This document shows, piece after piece, positions 1 to 10,692 of a DNA stretch of 64,000 nucleotides. Both the position numbers and the translations under genes were made by a program. The notes beneath the pieces are model-generated. The model saw nothing but the letters and a program-made list of their open reading frames with translations. It did not search any database and had not been told where the DNA came from. Source of the DNA: Thozetella sp. PMI_491 (Eukaryota; Ascomycota; Sordariomycetes; Chaetosphaeriales; Chaetosphaeriaceae); contig MU270038.1 of the NCBI GenBank assembly GCA_021432635.1, positions 372,001-436,000 of the forward strand, in the 5' to 3' direction. The stretch's first letter is position 1, and each line of letters starts with the position of its first letter.

Positions 1-755
1 TTCGCCTTCCTCGCCTTCGCGGTCCTTCTTCTTGCTGTCTCGGCTGTCGGCGAGGCCACTCAGGAGCTTGCCCGTCTCGGTGGCGACGCTGTCAACTCTG
101 CTCGTGTAGATCTTGACGCAACCGTCCAGGGTGCAGCTGGCCTTCTGGAAGTTGACGCCGTCGCCCTCCTTCAGAAGGGACATGTCGTGGAAGTAGTCGA
201 TCAGAGCAAAGTTCCACGAGTTCGCCGCGTTGATCTTGTTGTCGGTCGCCATCTTCATCCACTCCTCGAAGTTGGCCAGAATGGGAACGCGCTTCATAGG
301 CGTGACAGCGGTTCCGCCGACGACGAAGCGATCCTCGTCGTCCAGCACGCCGCTGTTCTCCTTCCCGCTCGGCCGAGCGCGCGGAGTGCGCGGGTTGGAG
401 CTTGGCGACTCTGCATTCTCGAGGTCCTTGAGCGCGACGCTGATCTTGCGGCCAGGTGTGCCGACGGCGGCGGCCTTGATCTGGTTGATCTGGGCCTCCT
501 GCAATGCTTTCCGGCCGTGCGAGCGCTGGGCTTTCTCTTGCGCGTCGTCATTCAACGGGATCCTGCCGGCGGGCGTTCCGCCACGGTCAGTCTCGAGGCG
601 CCTTGGGGTTGCCGGGCGCGGTTGGCGACAGCGGCCGAGGGGCACGGAGTCGCGACTTACTTGATGGGAGATTTGAATGGAGATGCATTTGTGTTGAGTG
701 AGCCGGAGACTGTCCTACTCGCGCTCCGGCGCGGTACTTGAGCTACTCGAGGCAT
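1..755 (-). CDS. brn1: Condensin complex subunit 2 (Barren/CAP-H kleisin), N-terminal part, cut by window edge
   Basis: This is the kleisin subunit that bridges the SMC2/SMC4 heads of condensin and compacts mitotic chromosomes in the nucleus. Only the N-terminal part lies here. Exon 1 is 755-661 (start ATG 755-753, MPRVAQV...), the intron is 660-563 (GTAAGT donor, CTGAC branch, GGCAG acceptor), and exon 2 runs from 562 off the left edge. The phase closes exactly across the splice, giving ...KSPIK-IPLNDD. Seen in sequence: a basic, Ser/Pro-rich N-terminus, then the conserved barren block with NFALIDYFHDMSLL, NFQKASCTLDGCVKIYTSRV and DSVATETGKLLSGLADS. These are family hallmarks, so the identity is firm. 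An acidic Lys/Glu-rich stretch follows at the edge. It is divergent from the exchanger gene at 1736, across about 1 kb. Confidence 0.93.
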
Positions 756-964
756 TTTGGTCGTGTTGCTTTGCGTTGATGTGTGCAGATTCGAGGCAGA
801 GCTGGACGACCGCCGTCTCTGTTGTTTTTTTGGGGGTTTGTTTACTTTGCGGCCTGGGGCGCGCGGTGACGACCAATCGCAGGGATGTGCCGTCCGCTAG
901 GTGGAGCCGTTGACAGCCGGCGAGCCGGGGGAGTGCCTCCTCTCAGCTGGCAGTGAGTGGGTGG

Positions 965-1027
965 GGAGCGTGGCAGGTGCGGGGGGTGGAATACCCATGG
1001 ACCCACCACTACCACCTGCCACGCTCC
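965..1027. repeat. Perfect 15-bp inverted repeat (hairpin-forming)
   Basis: The left arm ggagcgtggcaggtg (965-979) is the exact reverse complement of the right arm cacctgccacgctcc (1013-1027), with a 33-nt loop. The loop itself contains further partial complementarity (gtgg against ccac). It lies 210 bp upstream of the brn1 start. Confidence 0.85.
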
Positions 1028-1721
1028 GGACTGCGTTATACTGCGTAATAGGTCTGTTTAAAAGTAATAAGGTAGCGTAGTGCACCGTGCTGCAATTTAA
1101 GGTAAGCTACTGGGTAAGATAGGTAGGTGGGTAGGTACTGTACATAGGCATTGACTGCATGGAGGATGGATGTACTCCCGTACCATGGCAAAGACGGCGG
1201 GCCAGCCGGGATACCCATCTGTGTGTGGCATTGCAGCATCAATGACTTTGGGGATCATAGACTTGTTCTCTTGCTGTGCAAATTGCCGGCCACTCCCCTC
1301 ACGCAGCCTCTGGTGAGAGCCGGTGACGCACGCTACCTCTCCGTGCATGCTGCAGCTTCAACATAGCAATTGTTTGGCCGACGGACCAATTTTATTTTTC
1401 TTTCGGCGGGGAATCGAAGACGTATTGGAATGATTGGAATGATGATTCGGCTCGCAGGCACCGGGCGGCCTCTCGGCCTTGATTGGAGTGCCAAGACGTG
1501 GAGCTGCCCGAAGGGAGCATCCGGAGCTATGGGGTTTCGAGATAACACGCTAAATAGCGTTCGGCTTGTGAGTGATCTCATGACGACGACTTTCTGCCAC
1601 CTTCGACATCAAACGCTCTCCACCCCCCCGACATCTATTTTTCTCTCTCGGCGGGCGAGCCCGCGCAACGGTTACCGGCCCGTCGTTTCGATTGCCACGC
1701 GAGCTTCTTCGTAGCACCATC

Positions 1722-1730
1722 ATGCCCTAA
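1722..1730 (+). promoter_or_regulatory. Two-codon upstream ORF before the exchanger start
   Basis: The sequence reads atg ccc taa and ends 5 nt before the main ATG at 1736. If the transcript starts upstream of 1722, ribosomes meet this Met-Pro-stop first. This could reduce initiation at the main start. The 5' end of the mRNA is not known. Confidence 0.5.
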
Positions 1731-1735
1731 ACAGA

Positions 1736-4689
1736 ATGCCACTGTCCCGGTCAGATTGGAGCCGCCGCTGCTCCCGGCCATTTATTCTGTCTACGCTCAT
1801 CCTCACGTTGCTCGCCACCTATGCCCTCTTCTTGCGCCGCCAACCCAGCCCGGACTTCGAAAGTTTGCAAACCAGGGCTCTCTTAGAGCCCGAATGCCGG
1901 GAGGTCCACCACGCCACCGACCAATGCGCATTTGTCCTGGCCAATTGCAGCGATGACGAACCAGGCCTCTTCCACTACCTGAGCTTCTACTATTGCACCC
2001 TGGGCGGCGTGAAGCCGGTCGCCTTCGCCGTCCTGGTCGTTTGGTTGGGCCTGCTCTTCAGCACCATCGGCATCGCTGCGAGCGATTTCTTTAGCGTCAA
2101 TCTCAGCACCATCGCCAGCGTGCTCGGCCTGAGCGAGAGCCTGGCAGGGGTGACCTTCCTAGCCTTCGGCAATGGCTCCCCAGACGTCTTCAGCACCTTT
2201 GCCGCCATGGGCTCCAACAGTGGGAGCATGGCTGTCGGCGAACTGATAGGCGCCGCGGGCTTCATCACCGCCGTCGTCGCCGGGTCTATGGCCCTGGTGC
2301 GCGAGTTTCGCGTCAGCCGAAAGACCTTTGTGCGGGACATTTTGTTCTTCATCGTGGCTGTCAGCTTCAGCATGGTCTTTCTTGCCGATGGCGAGCTGCA
2401 CCTGTGGGAATGCATGTCCATGATCGGCTTCTATCTGTTCTACGTCATCGTCGTGGTTGGATGGCATTGGTGGACGACCAGACGGCGGGCGAAGCGCCTC
2501 CGGGATGCCGCCTCCCGCGGCCACTTCCACGCCCCCTCCGGCCCGGCCTCGGACGAACTGGAGCCGTACCAGGACGACGTAGATGATGACGAACCAGCCC
2601 CGATGGGCGGTCGCTCGGCTAGCGTCCCCGAGGCGGCCGACCTCAGTGCGCTGGAGAGGGCAGCACCACGAATAGAGGTGGAAGGTGTTGACATGACGTC
2701 TCCATCAACGCCGGACGACGAGGACGAGCTAGAGAGGCTTGTCGCCGCTGAGATGACGAGCAGTATGCGGGTCATGCGGCCTCGCTGGGGGAGGAGCAAC
2801 ACGACAATCACCGCTATTCGACCGAGTCTAATCGGCGCCTTGGAGTTCCGCTCCGTTCTCGCCTCCCTCCAAAAGGCTAGGAATATGAAGCTAACTCCCT
2901 TGCTCGAGAGACCATACTCAGACATCCCGACACCCCTCCAGGGGTCTACCGATGATCCCACTCCGACTGCACTGCCGGGGCAGCCAATCTCGAGGGAGCG
3001 TGCCCTATCCTCCGGCAATATGCCGCTGAACCTCCCCAATGATGACATTCCTCGCTTCGCCATAGGCCCTGCGGCCCATGCTCATAACGCTTCTACGCCT
3101 ATCGATGGCCTGCTGACGCCGTATCCGAAGTCAAGCGGTCCCGTCAAATCGCCGCGCTCCAGCGGCCTGCAGCTCCAGATACCGTCTCCAACCGCTAGCT
3201 CGAGCGCTCACACTTCTCCCGCTCTGTCTCCTTTTCCGATGCTGTCCGAGTCGCCTGCCGAGTTCACTAGTGGCGGGTATGGCCACCCCGCAGGATTCTC
3301 ACTCCCGAGCCCGGTGGATCGGAGGCAGTCAATACCCGGATACGATGAGCCCAACGCGAGTCCTAAGCCAGTGAGATGGTGGCCCTACAAATTGTTGCCG
3401 GCGCCTCATGTTATCTACGGCACCCTGTTCCCTACGCTCCAGGGATGGAAGGAAAAGACTGTGTGGGACAAACTTGTCAGCCTCATATCTGTTCCAAGCA
3501 TCCTGGCCTTGGTCACCACACTACCCGTTGTCGAAACAGAGCGAGACAGTCACGACGGTGAATCTACAGTCGCTGATCCTCCAACTCCTGGGTCGCCCGG
3601 CCGCACTGCCCCCCCTATCGCGGTAGATCGGGCGGGGGTGGTCTCAGAGACAGAATGGCAGGAATACCGCCGGCGAACCCGGTCCAACACGTCTCGGTCG
3701 CAATCAACTGCAACCATATCACCGCTTCTGATCGGGATCGATCCTCCAAGCGACTCCGAACTGAATCCTGCTCAGCACGGCAACCCACTAGCGTCGTCTA
3801 CCGGCGCCTTGAGCCAACGACCACCAAGACCAAGCCGCGGAGCTGAGATAGCGTCTTCGGTGACCACCGAAGACGCCGAAGCAGGGTGGAACAGATGGCT
3901 GGTTGCGGTGCAGATATTCACCGGTCCGTTCTTTGTGGTCATCATCTTGTGGGCGAACATGCGCGAGGACCTGGACCATCCCGGGAAGATGCTTCTCAAG
4001 ATGATACTATGTTCTCTCCTTACGTCTCTATGCATCTTGGCGGTCCTCCTCACCACGACAAGCGCCGACAGGAAACCCAAGTATCACTTTCTATTCTGCT
4101 TCTTGGGTTTTGTAATCAGTGTCGCCTGGATCTCAACAGTAGCAGGGGAGGTGGTGGGCGTGCTCAAGGCCTTTGGCGTCATCTTGGGGATATCAGAAGC
4201 CATTCTAGGCCTCACCATCTTTGCAGTTGGAAATTCGCTCGGTGACCTGGTGGCCGATGTCACCGTAGCCCGTCTCGGATACCCAGTCATGGCATTGTGA
4301 GTCCCCCGTGCCCAAATCATCGCGGCGCCGGATAGAGAACACTAACGAGACGATACAGGGCTGCCTGCTTTGGAGGTCCAATGCTCAACATCTTGCTGGG
4401 AGTAGGGATTGGTGGCGCGTGGATGGGTATTAGCTCCGCTAACGAGGAGCACCGAAAACACCCCGAACGCCCTTTGCACTACGAACCCTATAGGATACAG
4501 GTCGGCGGGACGCTCCTTATATCAGCCGTCACCGTGCTACTTACGCTCATCATCCTCCTTATCGCCGTGCCCTCGAACCGGTGGATCATGAGCCGGAAGA
4601 TTGGCTGGGGACTGGTAGCAATTTGGACAGTCGGCACTGCCCTCAACCTAGTCTTTGAGCTCACAGGAACATGGTCCGATGTTTCCTAA
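1736..4689 (+). CDS. Na+/Ca2+ exchanger family membrane protein (CCX/NCLX-like cation exchanger)
   Basis: A predicted cation/Ca2+ antiporter of an internal membrane, 963 aa. Exon 1 is 1736-4296, the intron 4297-4358 (GTGAGT donor, ACTAAC branch, ACAG acceptor), and exon 2 4359-4689. The phase closes as ...PVMAL-AACFGGPMLN. Seen: an N-terminal hydrophobic segment (about residues 16-33), a first exchanger domain (about 90-245) carrying GNGSPDVFS (about 145-153), a very long acidic/Ser/Pro-rich loop (about 250-695), and a second exchanger domain (about 710-963) with GNSLGDLVADV. This pair of inverted alpha-repeat motifs (GNGSPD and GNSxGD) marks the CCX branch that includes yeast YDL206W and animal NCLX. 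The exact ions carried are inferred from the family. A Cys-rich lumenal stretch with possible glycosylation sites (about 53-75) precedes the first domain. Confidence 0.9.
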
Positions 4690-5447
4690 CATGTCTAGCG
4701 AAGACACCTTGTATTCTTAGATGTCACGATTCTGCATATAGATAGTATTGAATTCAGCTCGGCATGCATAGCTCGCCAAGGCAATGCAGCAGCGATCTGC
4801 CATTATTCGGCATAGCAACAGGGTCTGGGAGGTTCGCCGTCTCAAAATTCGAGGAAGGCCACCCCTGCAATGCGTCGGCACGGCAGGGTAGCACTGATCG
4901 TGACTGCACAGCCCCGCGCATGGCAGCTGAATTGAACGATCTAGTTCCAGCCACAAAGCCACTTAGCTTGGACCTAATACAGTATCACAGCCCACGACGA
5001 CGAGCGGTCGCTTGACACGCCCCCACTCCGGCCGGCCAGACCGAGCTGGTGCCGCTGCCACCCAGAGGAACCCAAAGAACACGGACCATGGCAGCTGGCG
5101 TGCATCTCCAGTCTACCACAATGGCGTATGTGGCCACGATAGCGCGGAGAAGGCAGAAGGAGAGCACACCGACCCCTCAGCTCCGAGCTAGAGGCGGGGA
5201 AGGACAAAGAGGGAGGCTGCGTTATTTACCATAGTCTCTGCCGTGAAGCAAATGAGTTTCTTCTCTAAGCGGCCAGAGCGAGCTTAATATATAATGGGGA
5301 ATATTCCTCGGCGATGAAAAGGCCATCTCTTGCTTGCCTCTCATCTGCTCCTACTTGCTCACCAACACCCTTCTCGTTCGCCCTCAGCGCCAGTCTCATA
5401 GCACATATATCTAGCCTCTCGGTTAAAAAAGCAGCACCAGATTCATA
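4690..5447. other. Intergenic region, promoter of the small gene at 5448
   Basis: There is no supported gene. The short open frames here overlap each other on both strands and match nothing I recognise. The segment near 5284-5300 is AT-rich and holds a TATA-like element. Confidence 0.6.
5288..5294 (+). promoter_or_regulatory. Candidate TATA box (TATATAA) of the small gene
   Basis: The element tatataa lies 154 bp upstream of the ATG at 5448 in an otherwise GC-rich spacer, a plausible distance for a fungal TATA promoter. Position and match are the only evidence. Confidence 0.4.
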
Positions 5448-6103
5448 ATGGTTGGCTTCGGAAACTTCGGCAAGATGGCCCAGGACGCCGCAAACTCCTT
5501 CACTCAAAAGAATGAGAATGAGAATGAGAATGAGAACAAGGACAACGCCCAAAATCAAGGCTCCGACAAATCGTGGAATGACATCGCTGATAGCGCCAAG
5601 TCGGCCTATCAGAACTACGAGGAAGGGTCCAAGAAGGGCGAGCGTCTGAACAGTAAGTGTTCTCACGGGCTCACGACTTTCCCTTGCCCCCAGCCCCCTC
5701 AGATGGCCATTCTTCTCTTGCTACAGCTTCGGCCAAGGATCCGGACCAGGATTTCTCCGTCCAGAGAACTGGAGATCCTTTCCACCGCCGATAGCCTTTA
5801 GCTAAACTTCGTTCGGGACTGACCTGCGTAAAATACACAGCCAATGAAATCGGCCAAGTCGTCAAGGATGTAGCTGGCAAGTACAACGCCGCCCCCAACA
5901 AAGATCCCGCCGCGATCGGCCGCGACGCTATCCAGGGCTTCCTTGGAGGCGGTAGGAAGCCGGAAGGGGGTGCTGCACATGGTCAGGATGAACAGAAGCC
6001 GATGGGTGACCACGAACCTGAGTCTAACCAGGTAAGTTGGGCGAGGCAGCATGATTAGCAAGAACTATAGACTCACATCAGCTAACACAAACACCAGGAC
6101 TAA
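5448..6103 (+). CDS. Small hydrophilic protein of unknown function
   Basis: I do not recognise this 133-aa protein with certainty. Model: exon 1 5448-5652, exon 2 5841-6031, exon 3 6098-6103 (only GAC TAA). Intron 1 (5653-5840) has a GTAAGT donor, CTGAC branch and CACAG acceptor. Intron 2 (6032-6097) has GTAAGT, GCTAAC and CCAG. All phases close. The protein starts MVGFGNFGKMAQD, then has an (Asn-Glu)n run from an AATGAG hexamer repeat (5511-5536), then SWNDIADSAKSAYQNYEEG. Its second half has an EIGQVVKDVAGKYNAAP segment, a short IGRDAIQGFLGG segment and an acidic tail. There is no signal peptide or membrane segment. The layout resembles small, charged, alanine/glycine-rich fungal proteins often described as stress- or conidiation-related, but that link is only inference. 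Intron 1 is long for this locus and contains an alternative acceptor at 5726. Confidence 0.7.
5511..5536 (+). repeat. AATGAG hexanucleotide microsatellite in a coding exon
   Basis: Just over four tandem copies of aatgag encode the Asn-Glu repeat of the small protein. Copy-number change in steps of six bases would keep the frame. Confidence 0.85.
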
Positions 6104-6766
6104 GAGAGTGGATGTTTCGTGAGTGTATTAGATATCAAAGCAAGGGAACTCGTTATATCCTAATGGGAATCCTGCCCTCTGGATCTTGTTTGCCTCAACG
6201 ATTGTAATACACACTGGTGCTCCAGCTTCATATATTGCACAATCCCCGTTGGCCTAGGCGCTTGCAGCGCAACCTGCCCCAGCAAAAGACGAACATGTAA
6301 AAATTCTAGTGACTCGATTAAATGTAGCATACTCAATGGTTGGTTAATCGCCCCTCTTTCCGTGAAGCGAGGTAAGTGAGCCATAAGCAATAAGATGGGC
6401 GGGAGACGAGATCGGGCTGGGAGACCTGATATGGTCCCAAGAATATTTCTCGTTCTCCTTCATTCCGATTTTCTTAAATAAACCCCAACCCCCCCCTCTT
6501 CCAAAAAAAAACATGAGCATGCCAAGGGTAATGCGACAAGATGATGCAAAGTCAAGCGAGGCATATCAGGGGTAATATTTACTTCGAGCTCTTCGGATTC
6601 CAGGGTTAGGGTTCGTCCTCTGGCAGAAAGACGGTTGACTATACTTCCGGGTTCTCGATCGGCGACCGGCCCTAAGCGATTTTCGAGTCACGCCGGTTAG
6701 CTTCTTTTTTTCCGGCCGACCAAAACCTGCCACTCCTAACGACGGAGCTGGCGCATTGCTGAGCCT
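6104..6766. other. Intergenic region, small gene to dus2
   Basis: About 660 bp between two genes on the same strand. It holds the 3' region of the small gene and the promoter of dus2. A C/A-rich tract (cccccc then a nine-base A run) lies near 6485-6511. I see no gene in it. Confidence 0.6.
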
Positions 6767-8135
6767 ATGTCTCTACGCCATATCAGAGCCATCATGACGT
6801 CCCAGGTTTGCAACAAAGTGCCCATCCCTCGGCGTGGCGTCGATTACCGGGGCAAGATCGTCCTTGCGCCGATGGTCCGCTCCGGCGAGCTGCCCTCGCG
6901 CCTGCTTGCCCTGGACTACGGCGCCGATTTAGTATGGGGTGAGTTCGATTTGCTTGCCTTCCTAAGTACAGCCTGCGCCGTGCGGCGTGTACTGACCAAC
7001 CTGTGCTGCCGCAGGCCCGGAGACCGTTGATTATTCCATGATCGGAACGACACGCAGGGTGAATCCCGCCAACAACATAATCGAATGGAGCAGAGTCCAA
7101 TCGCGCTACAAAGACCAGGAGGACCCCCCAAGGAGCGTTCTGTTCCGCGTCGACCCCGTGCGTGAGGCCAACCGCCTTATCTTCCAGGTCGGCACCGCCG
7201 ACCCCGAGCGCGCCGTTAAAGCAGCGCGTCTTGTCGCCGCCGACGTTGCCGGGATCGACGTGAACGCCGGTTGCCCGAAGCCTTTTAGCGTCCACGCGGG
7301 CATGGGCGCAGCGCTGCTACAGACGCCCGACAAGCTGTGCGCGATCCTGGAGGCCCTTGTCAAAGAGATCATGCCCGAGTTCGAAATCGGCATCAGCGTC
7401 AAGATCCGGCTGCTCGAGACGCCAGCCAAGACCGAGGCGCTGGTGCGCCGGCTTGTCGCGACGGGCATCACGGGCCTGACGGTGCACTGCCGTACTACAC
7501 CGATGCGACCGCGAGAGCGAGCAATCCGGGGACAGCTGCGCATGGTAGCGGACGTGTGCCGCGACGCCGGGGTCGCCTGCCTGATGAACGGTGATGTGGA
7601 GAGCCGCGACTCGGCGTTGAAGCTTATCGAAGAGTACGGCGTCGACGGGGCCATGATCGCCACAAGTGCCGAGACTAATTCGAGCTGCTTCCGCACGCAG
7701 GCGGACGGCGGGTTGGTGCCCTGGACCGAGGTAGTCGAGAAATACGTCGACTACGCGATACGAACAGAGAACTACATGAGCAACACCAAATATCTTCTTT
7801 CGCAGTACATCCCCGGCAAGAGCCCGAAATATCGCGAGATCTGCTCTTGCAAGACGTACACGCAGATCTGCGAGGTACTCGGCCATGAACACCTGCTGGA
7901 GAGGGCACGGGACGCAGACTCCATCCTTGGGCTAGCTCCGGTGCCCAAGCCGAAAGGGACAAAGGGTAAGAAGAACATTAGCGCGTTAGCTGCCAGCGGC
8001 CAGATGGCCCAGGCGCGGACGGCGGACGGGCAGCCTCGCAGGGCCAAGGCAGAGAGAGGGCCGAACGTGCTTGCTGAAGCCATTCAAGCGCCCGAGCCGT
8101 CGTTAACTTCGCAATCAGTCTCGCTTTCTATGTGA
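6767..8135 (+). CDS. dus2: tRNA-dihydrouridine(20) synthase, Dus2 type
   Basis: A flavin enzyme that reduces uridine to dihydrouridine in the D-loop of cytoplasmic tRNAs (position 20 in the Dus2 family), 430 aa. Exon 1 is 6767-6938, the intron 6939-7014 (GTGAGT donor, CTGACC branch, GCAG acceptor), and exon 2 7015-8135. The joined frame reads LVWGPETVDYSMIG across the splice. Seen: the FMN-binding TIM-barrel opening IVLAPMVRSGELPSRLLAL (about 30-48), the catalytic-Cys motif DVNAGCPKPFSVHAGMGAALL where the Cys is the proton donor, then HCRTTPMRPRERA and LMNGDVESRD. A basic, low-complexity tail (about 375-430) follows. No double-stranded-RNA-binding domain is visible, as expected for fungal Dus2. 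A second in-frame ATG at 6794 (MTSQV) could also serve as start. The gene converges on ppe1 across 278 bp. Confidence 0.93.
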
Positions 8136-8413
8136 TGTCTGCCCATCCTAGGCATAATTTGGCCGGTGTGGCGTTATGGAAGAGGTGCATACTACAGGAA
8201 CTTGCTTTGGTTGATATCCCGGACGGTTAAAACAAAAAGAAGCGAGGAGGGCTACCAGGCGGAATAGATGAGCTCACCACTTCTGAAAAGGCAAGAGTGG
8301 CATATAGAGAGAATTCATGACATGGCATCTGCATGGTGCTGCCAATGTTTATTTTGGATTAATTATTCATGAGATCTTCCCCCATTAGTGGGCGTACTTG
8401 GTGAATGCTAGTA

Positions 8414-9716
8414 TCAAACCCTCTTGCCTTGCGCCAACAACTCGGACACCTTGGGAGGTAGCACCAATGCGCTTCTATCGTTCCGACGGTGAAAATCTAC
8501 AAGCGCGATCGCCGTCTTTTCGGGGAGATCTTCGTGTATGAAATGCCCCGCTTCCGGGAACACCTGTAGCGCGTACTTGCCTGGTAATCGCCTATTAGTC
8601 TGGGCTGCGCAAGCTCGGGCGCTGGGGGGTGGAAGATCGCATACCTTGCATCTGGCCAATGGTCAGCTCTGTGTCTAGCCGATCCGTCCCGGCAAGCAGG
8701 AGCATCTTGCCGCCCTTGGCCTCGAGGAACTTCTTGCTCAAGCCCACGAACCAGCCCTCCCAGAACGGCTGTGTAGCCGCCAGGTTCGTTCTCCATTTCC
8801 ACGGACGCTCGTCGCTTGCCGTTTCGTCCAGAACCAAGAGCGCTGGGACGCTGGTCCGCGCCGATATCGAGTTCCGTATCGTGCGTGACCGCACGTGCCA
8901 GTCGATACCATCTTTGAGGGTTGCGAAGCCCGTCGGCCGCGTCGAGAGGTACGTCTGCATGCTCTGCAGGGCGTCCATGGCAGAACCCTCGACCACGTCC
9001 AAGACGGCGTAGCCGAGAAGGGCGGTACCCAGCTTGCCAGCCTTGGCCAGCTCCGTAACTACAGCACCGCCAAGCGAGTGGCCGACTAGGATGATCGGGG
9101 GCAGTTCCGGCCACTTCATCTGCTGCTGAGCCAGGGTGATCACGTTGAAGAGATCGTCGCTCAGGGTCCCGAGCGTTAGATCAGCCTTGTCCCCCTCGGG
9201 CGTCTGGGTGGAACCATGGCCTCGGGCATCGGGAGAGAGTATCCCGGCCGACGGGAGCCGCTTCCTGATCTCGGAACTGAGAACGGCAAATGAAAGGCCT
9301 GACGACCCTGCGCCGTGGTGGGTGACAAACAGCGGCCCCTTGCCTACGGGCGAGGTGAGATACGCATGGTATGTAACGCCGGGCGCGCTTTCACCTGGCT
9401 CCAGGAACAACTCCCGCTCAAAATACGTGGTCCACGGGATTTGCTCCATTCCCCTACCCCGTCCGGCGCTGGCAGAGTGAGAGGTGAGCATGTGATCACG
9501 TTCATGGAGGTTGAGCTCGACCTACCCCAGCGGCCGAGCAAACAGGCTGCGGCTTGGTGATGGCATGATGGTACCCGCGGAAGAAATGGAGGAAGCAGAC
9601 GACGAATCGTCGTCGGGGGCATCGGACAACTCCGAGATGGAGTGTTCCTCGCCGTCCTCCTCGACTTCGGCTGGTGGAGGCATGGCTTTGAATCGCGCTT
9701 TGAAGAGATCGCTCAT
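8414..9716 (-). CDS. ppe1: Protein phosphatase methylesterase 1 (alpha/beta hydrolase)
   Basis: This enzyme removes the C-terminal methyl ester from the PP2A catalytic subunit and so controls PP2A holoenzyme assembly, 393 aa. Exons: 9716-9526, 9468-8645 and 8580-8414. Introns: 9525-9469 (GTAGGT...CCAG) and 8644-8581 (GTATGC...CCAG). Both splices keep phase. Seen: the conserved Ser/acidic N-terminus (MSDLFKARF, then SSASSISSAGTIMPSP), IPWTTYFERELFLE, the oxyanion region HHGAGSSGLSF, the nucleophile elbow GHSLGG (Ser about 195), and the catalytic His in EAGHFIHED near the C-terminus. This layout is specific to PME-1 and sets it apart from other hydrolases. The start was chosen at 9716 because MSDL matches the family and the frame upstream has no better ATG. 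Confidence 0.94.
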
Positions 9717-10692
9717 AGTGAGCAGCCGGGGCGCGGGGAGATAGAAGAGAAGAAGCGATCTGGAGGCTAATCCATTGCCCGGGGGGGGGGGGAGGACTGA
9801 GGTACCAGAAGTCGCACAGCCCAAAGTACTTAGAAGTGCTTCGATGCGAGACGTACGTGTGGTGCACCACGGTCCTAGTATTTACGCGAGCAACCACGAC
9901 GAGCAAAGGGCAGCTTGAAGTCCCGATGTCAGATGCCTAAGGTCAAGCGCCTATGGAGGGGCAGGCGCTGATGTATCACTAACTGTTAGCAAAGTCCGTA
10001 ACTGGCGCAATATGTGGCTCAGCCTTGAGAGAATTGTTAGTAGACTAGCCTGCGCCCAGTAGCCACTCCCACCTATCCGGCAGCTACTTCGTACCACTCT
10101 ACCCCCATCTCCCGTATTTGTTATACGTGCATACTCCGTACTGCTGCACTTCTTGAGAACTTCTTCGATCTATTTCGAGGAAGCCACTTCATCCATGGTG
10201 CTTTAAACCAGCCCTTGAAGAACCCCCAAAACTGGCCAAGGGATAAAGAAAAGAGAAAAAAAGAATATATTTCAATCGCCGAGGTATGAGAGGCGGTGCA
10301 AGGTATAGACTCTTGTTTCTTTACAGATTGGTTTCTATCTGACAGTAGGCTACTAGGCCGATAGCCGGCCGTTGATTATCATTTCCCTTGGTTTCACCTA
10401 CCAGCCGCCATCAACAAGATAGCAACCCGTTTCAGCCAAGGTTTCCGATGCTATGCGAGGCTCCCAATCGCAGGAGGCACCGCACTTGTCGGGGTTTTTC
10501 AGTACACAAAAAGGAATTGGATAAATGCAGATTCCGTGATCCGAGGTATCAATAAGGTGTCGTCCATGTCCATCCCCTTCTTCGCTGGCTCGATGTGTAG
10601 CCATGTTAGGTACTTGTAGAGCGTCACTTATATGCAATGAAAATAGTCATCATCCCGTACAAATACATCTCCCATTAAGAGGCGCATCGCCC
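9717..10692. other. Intergenic region, ppe1 promoter and 3' region of the TRP/Flc gene
   Basis: About 1 kb with no supported gene. A 13-base G run (9781-9793) lies in the ppe1 leader region, and A-rich sequence near 10245-10270 may belong to the channel gene's 3' side. Confidence 0.6.

Larger units (their letters stand above)
756..1735. other. Intergenic region between divergent brn1 and exchanger genes
   Basis: This shared upstream region of about 1 kb shows no coding sequence I can support. It holds a 15-bp perfect inverted repeat (965-979 with 1013-1027), a stretch of repeated GGTAGGT units around 1115-1140, and a two-codon upstream ORF (1722-1730) just before the exchanger start. Core promoter positions cannot be fixed from sequence alone. 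Confidence 0.7.
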
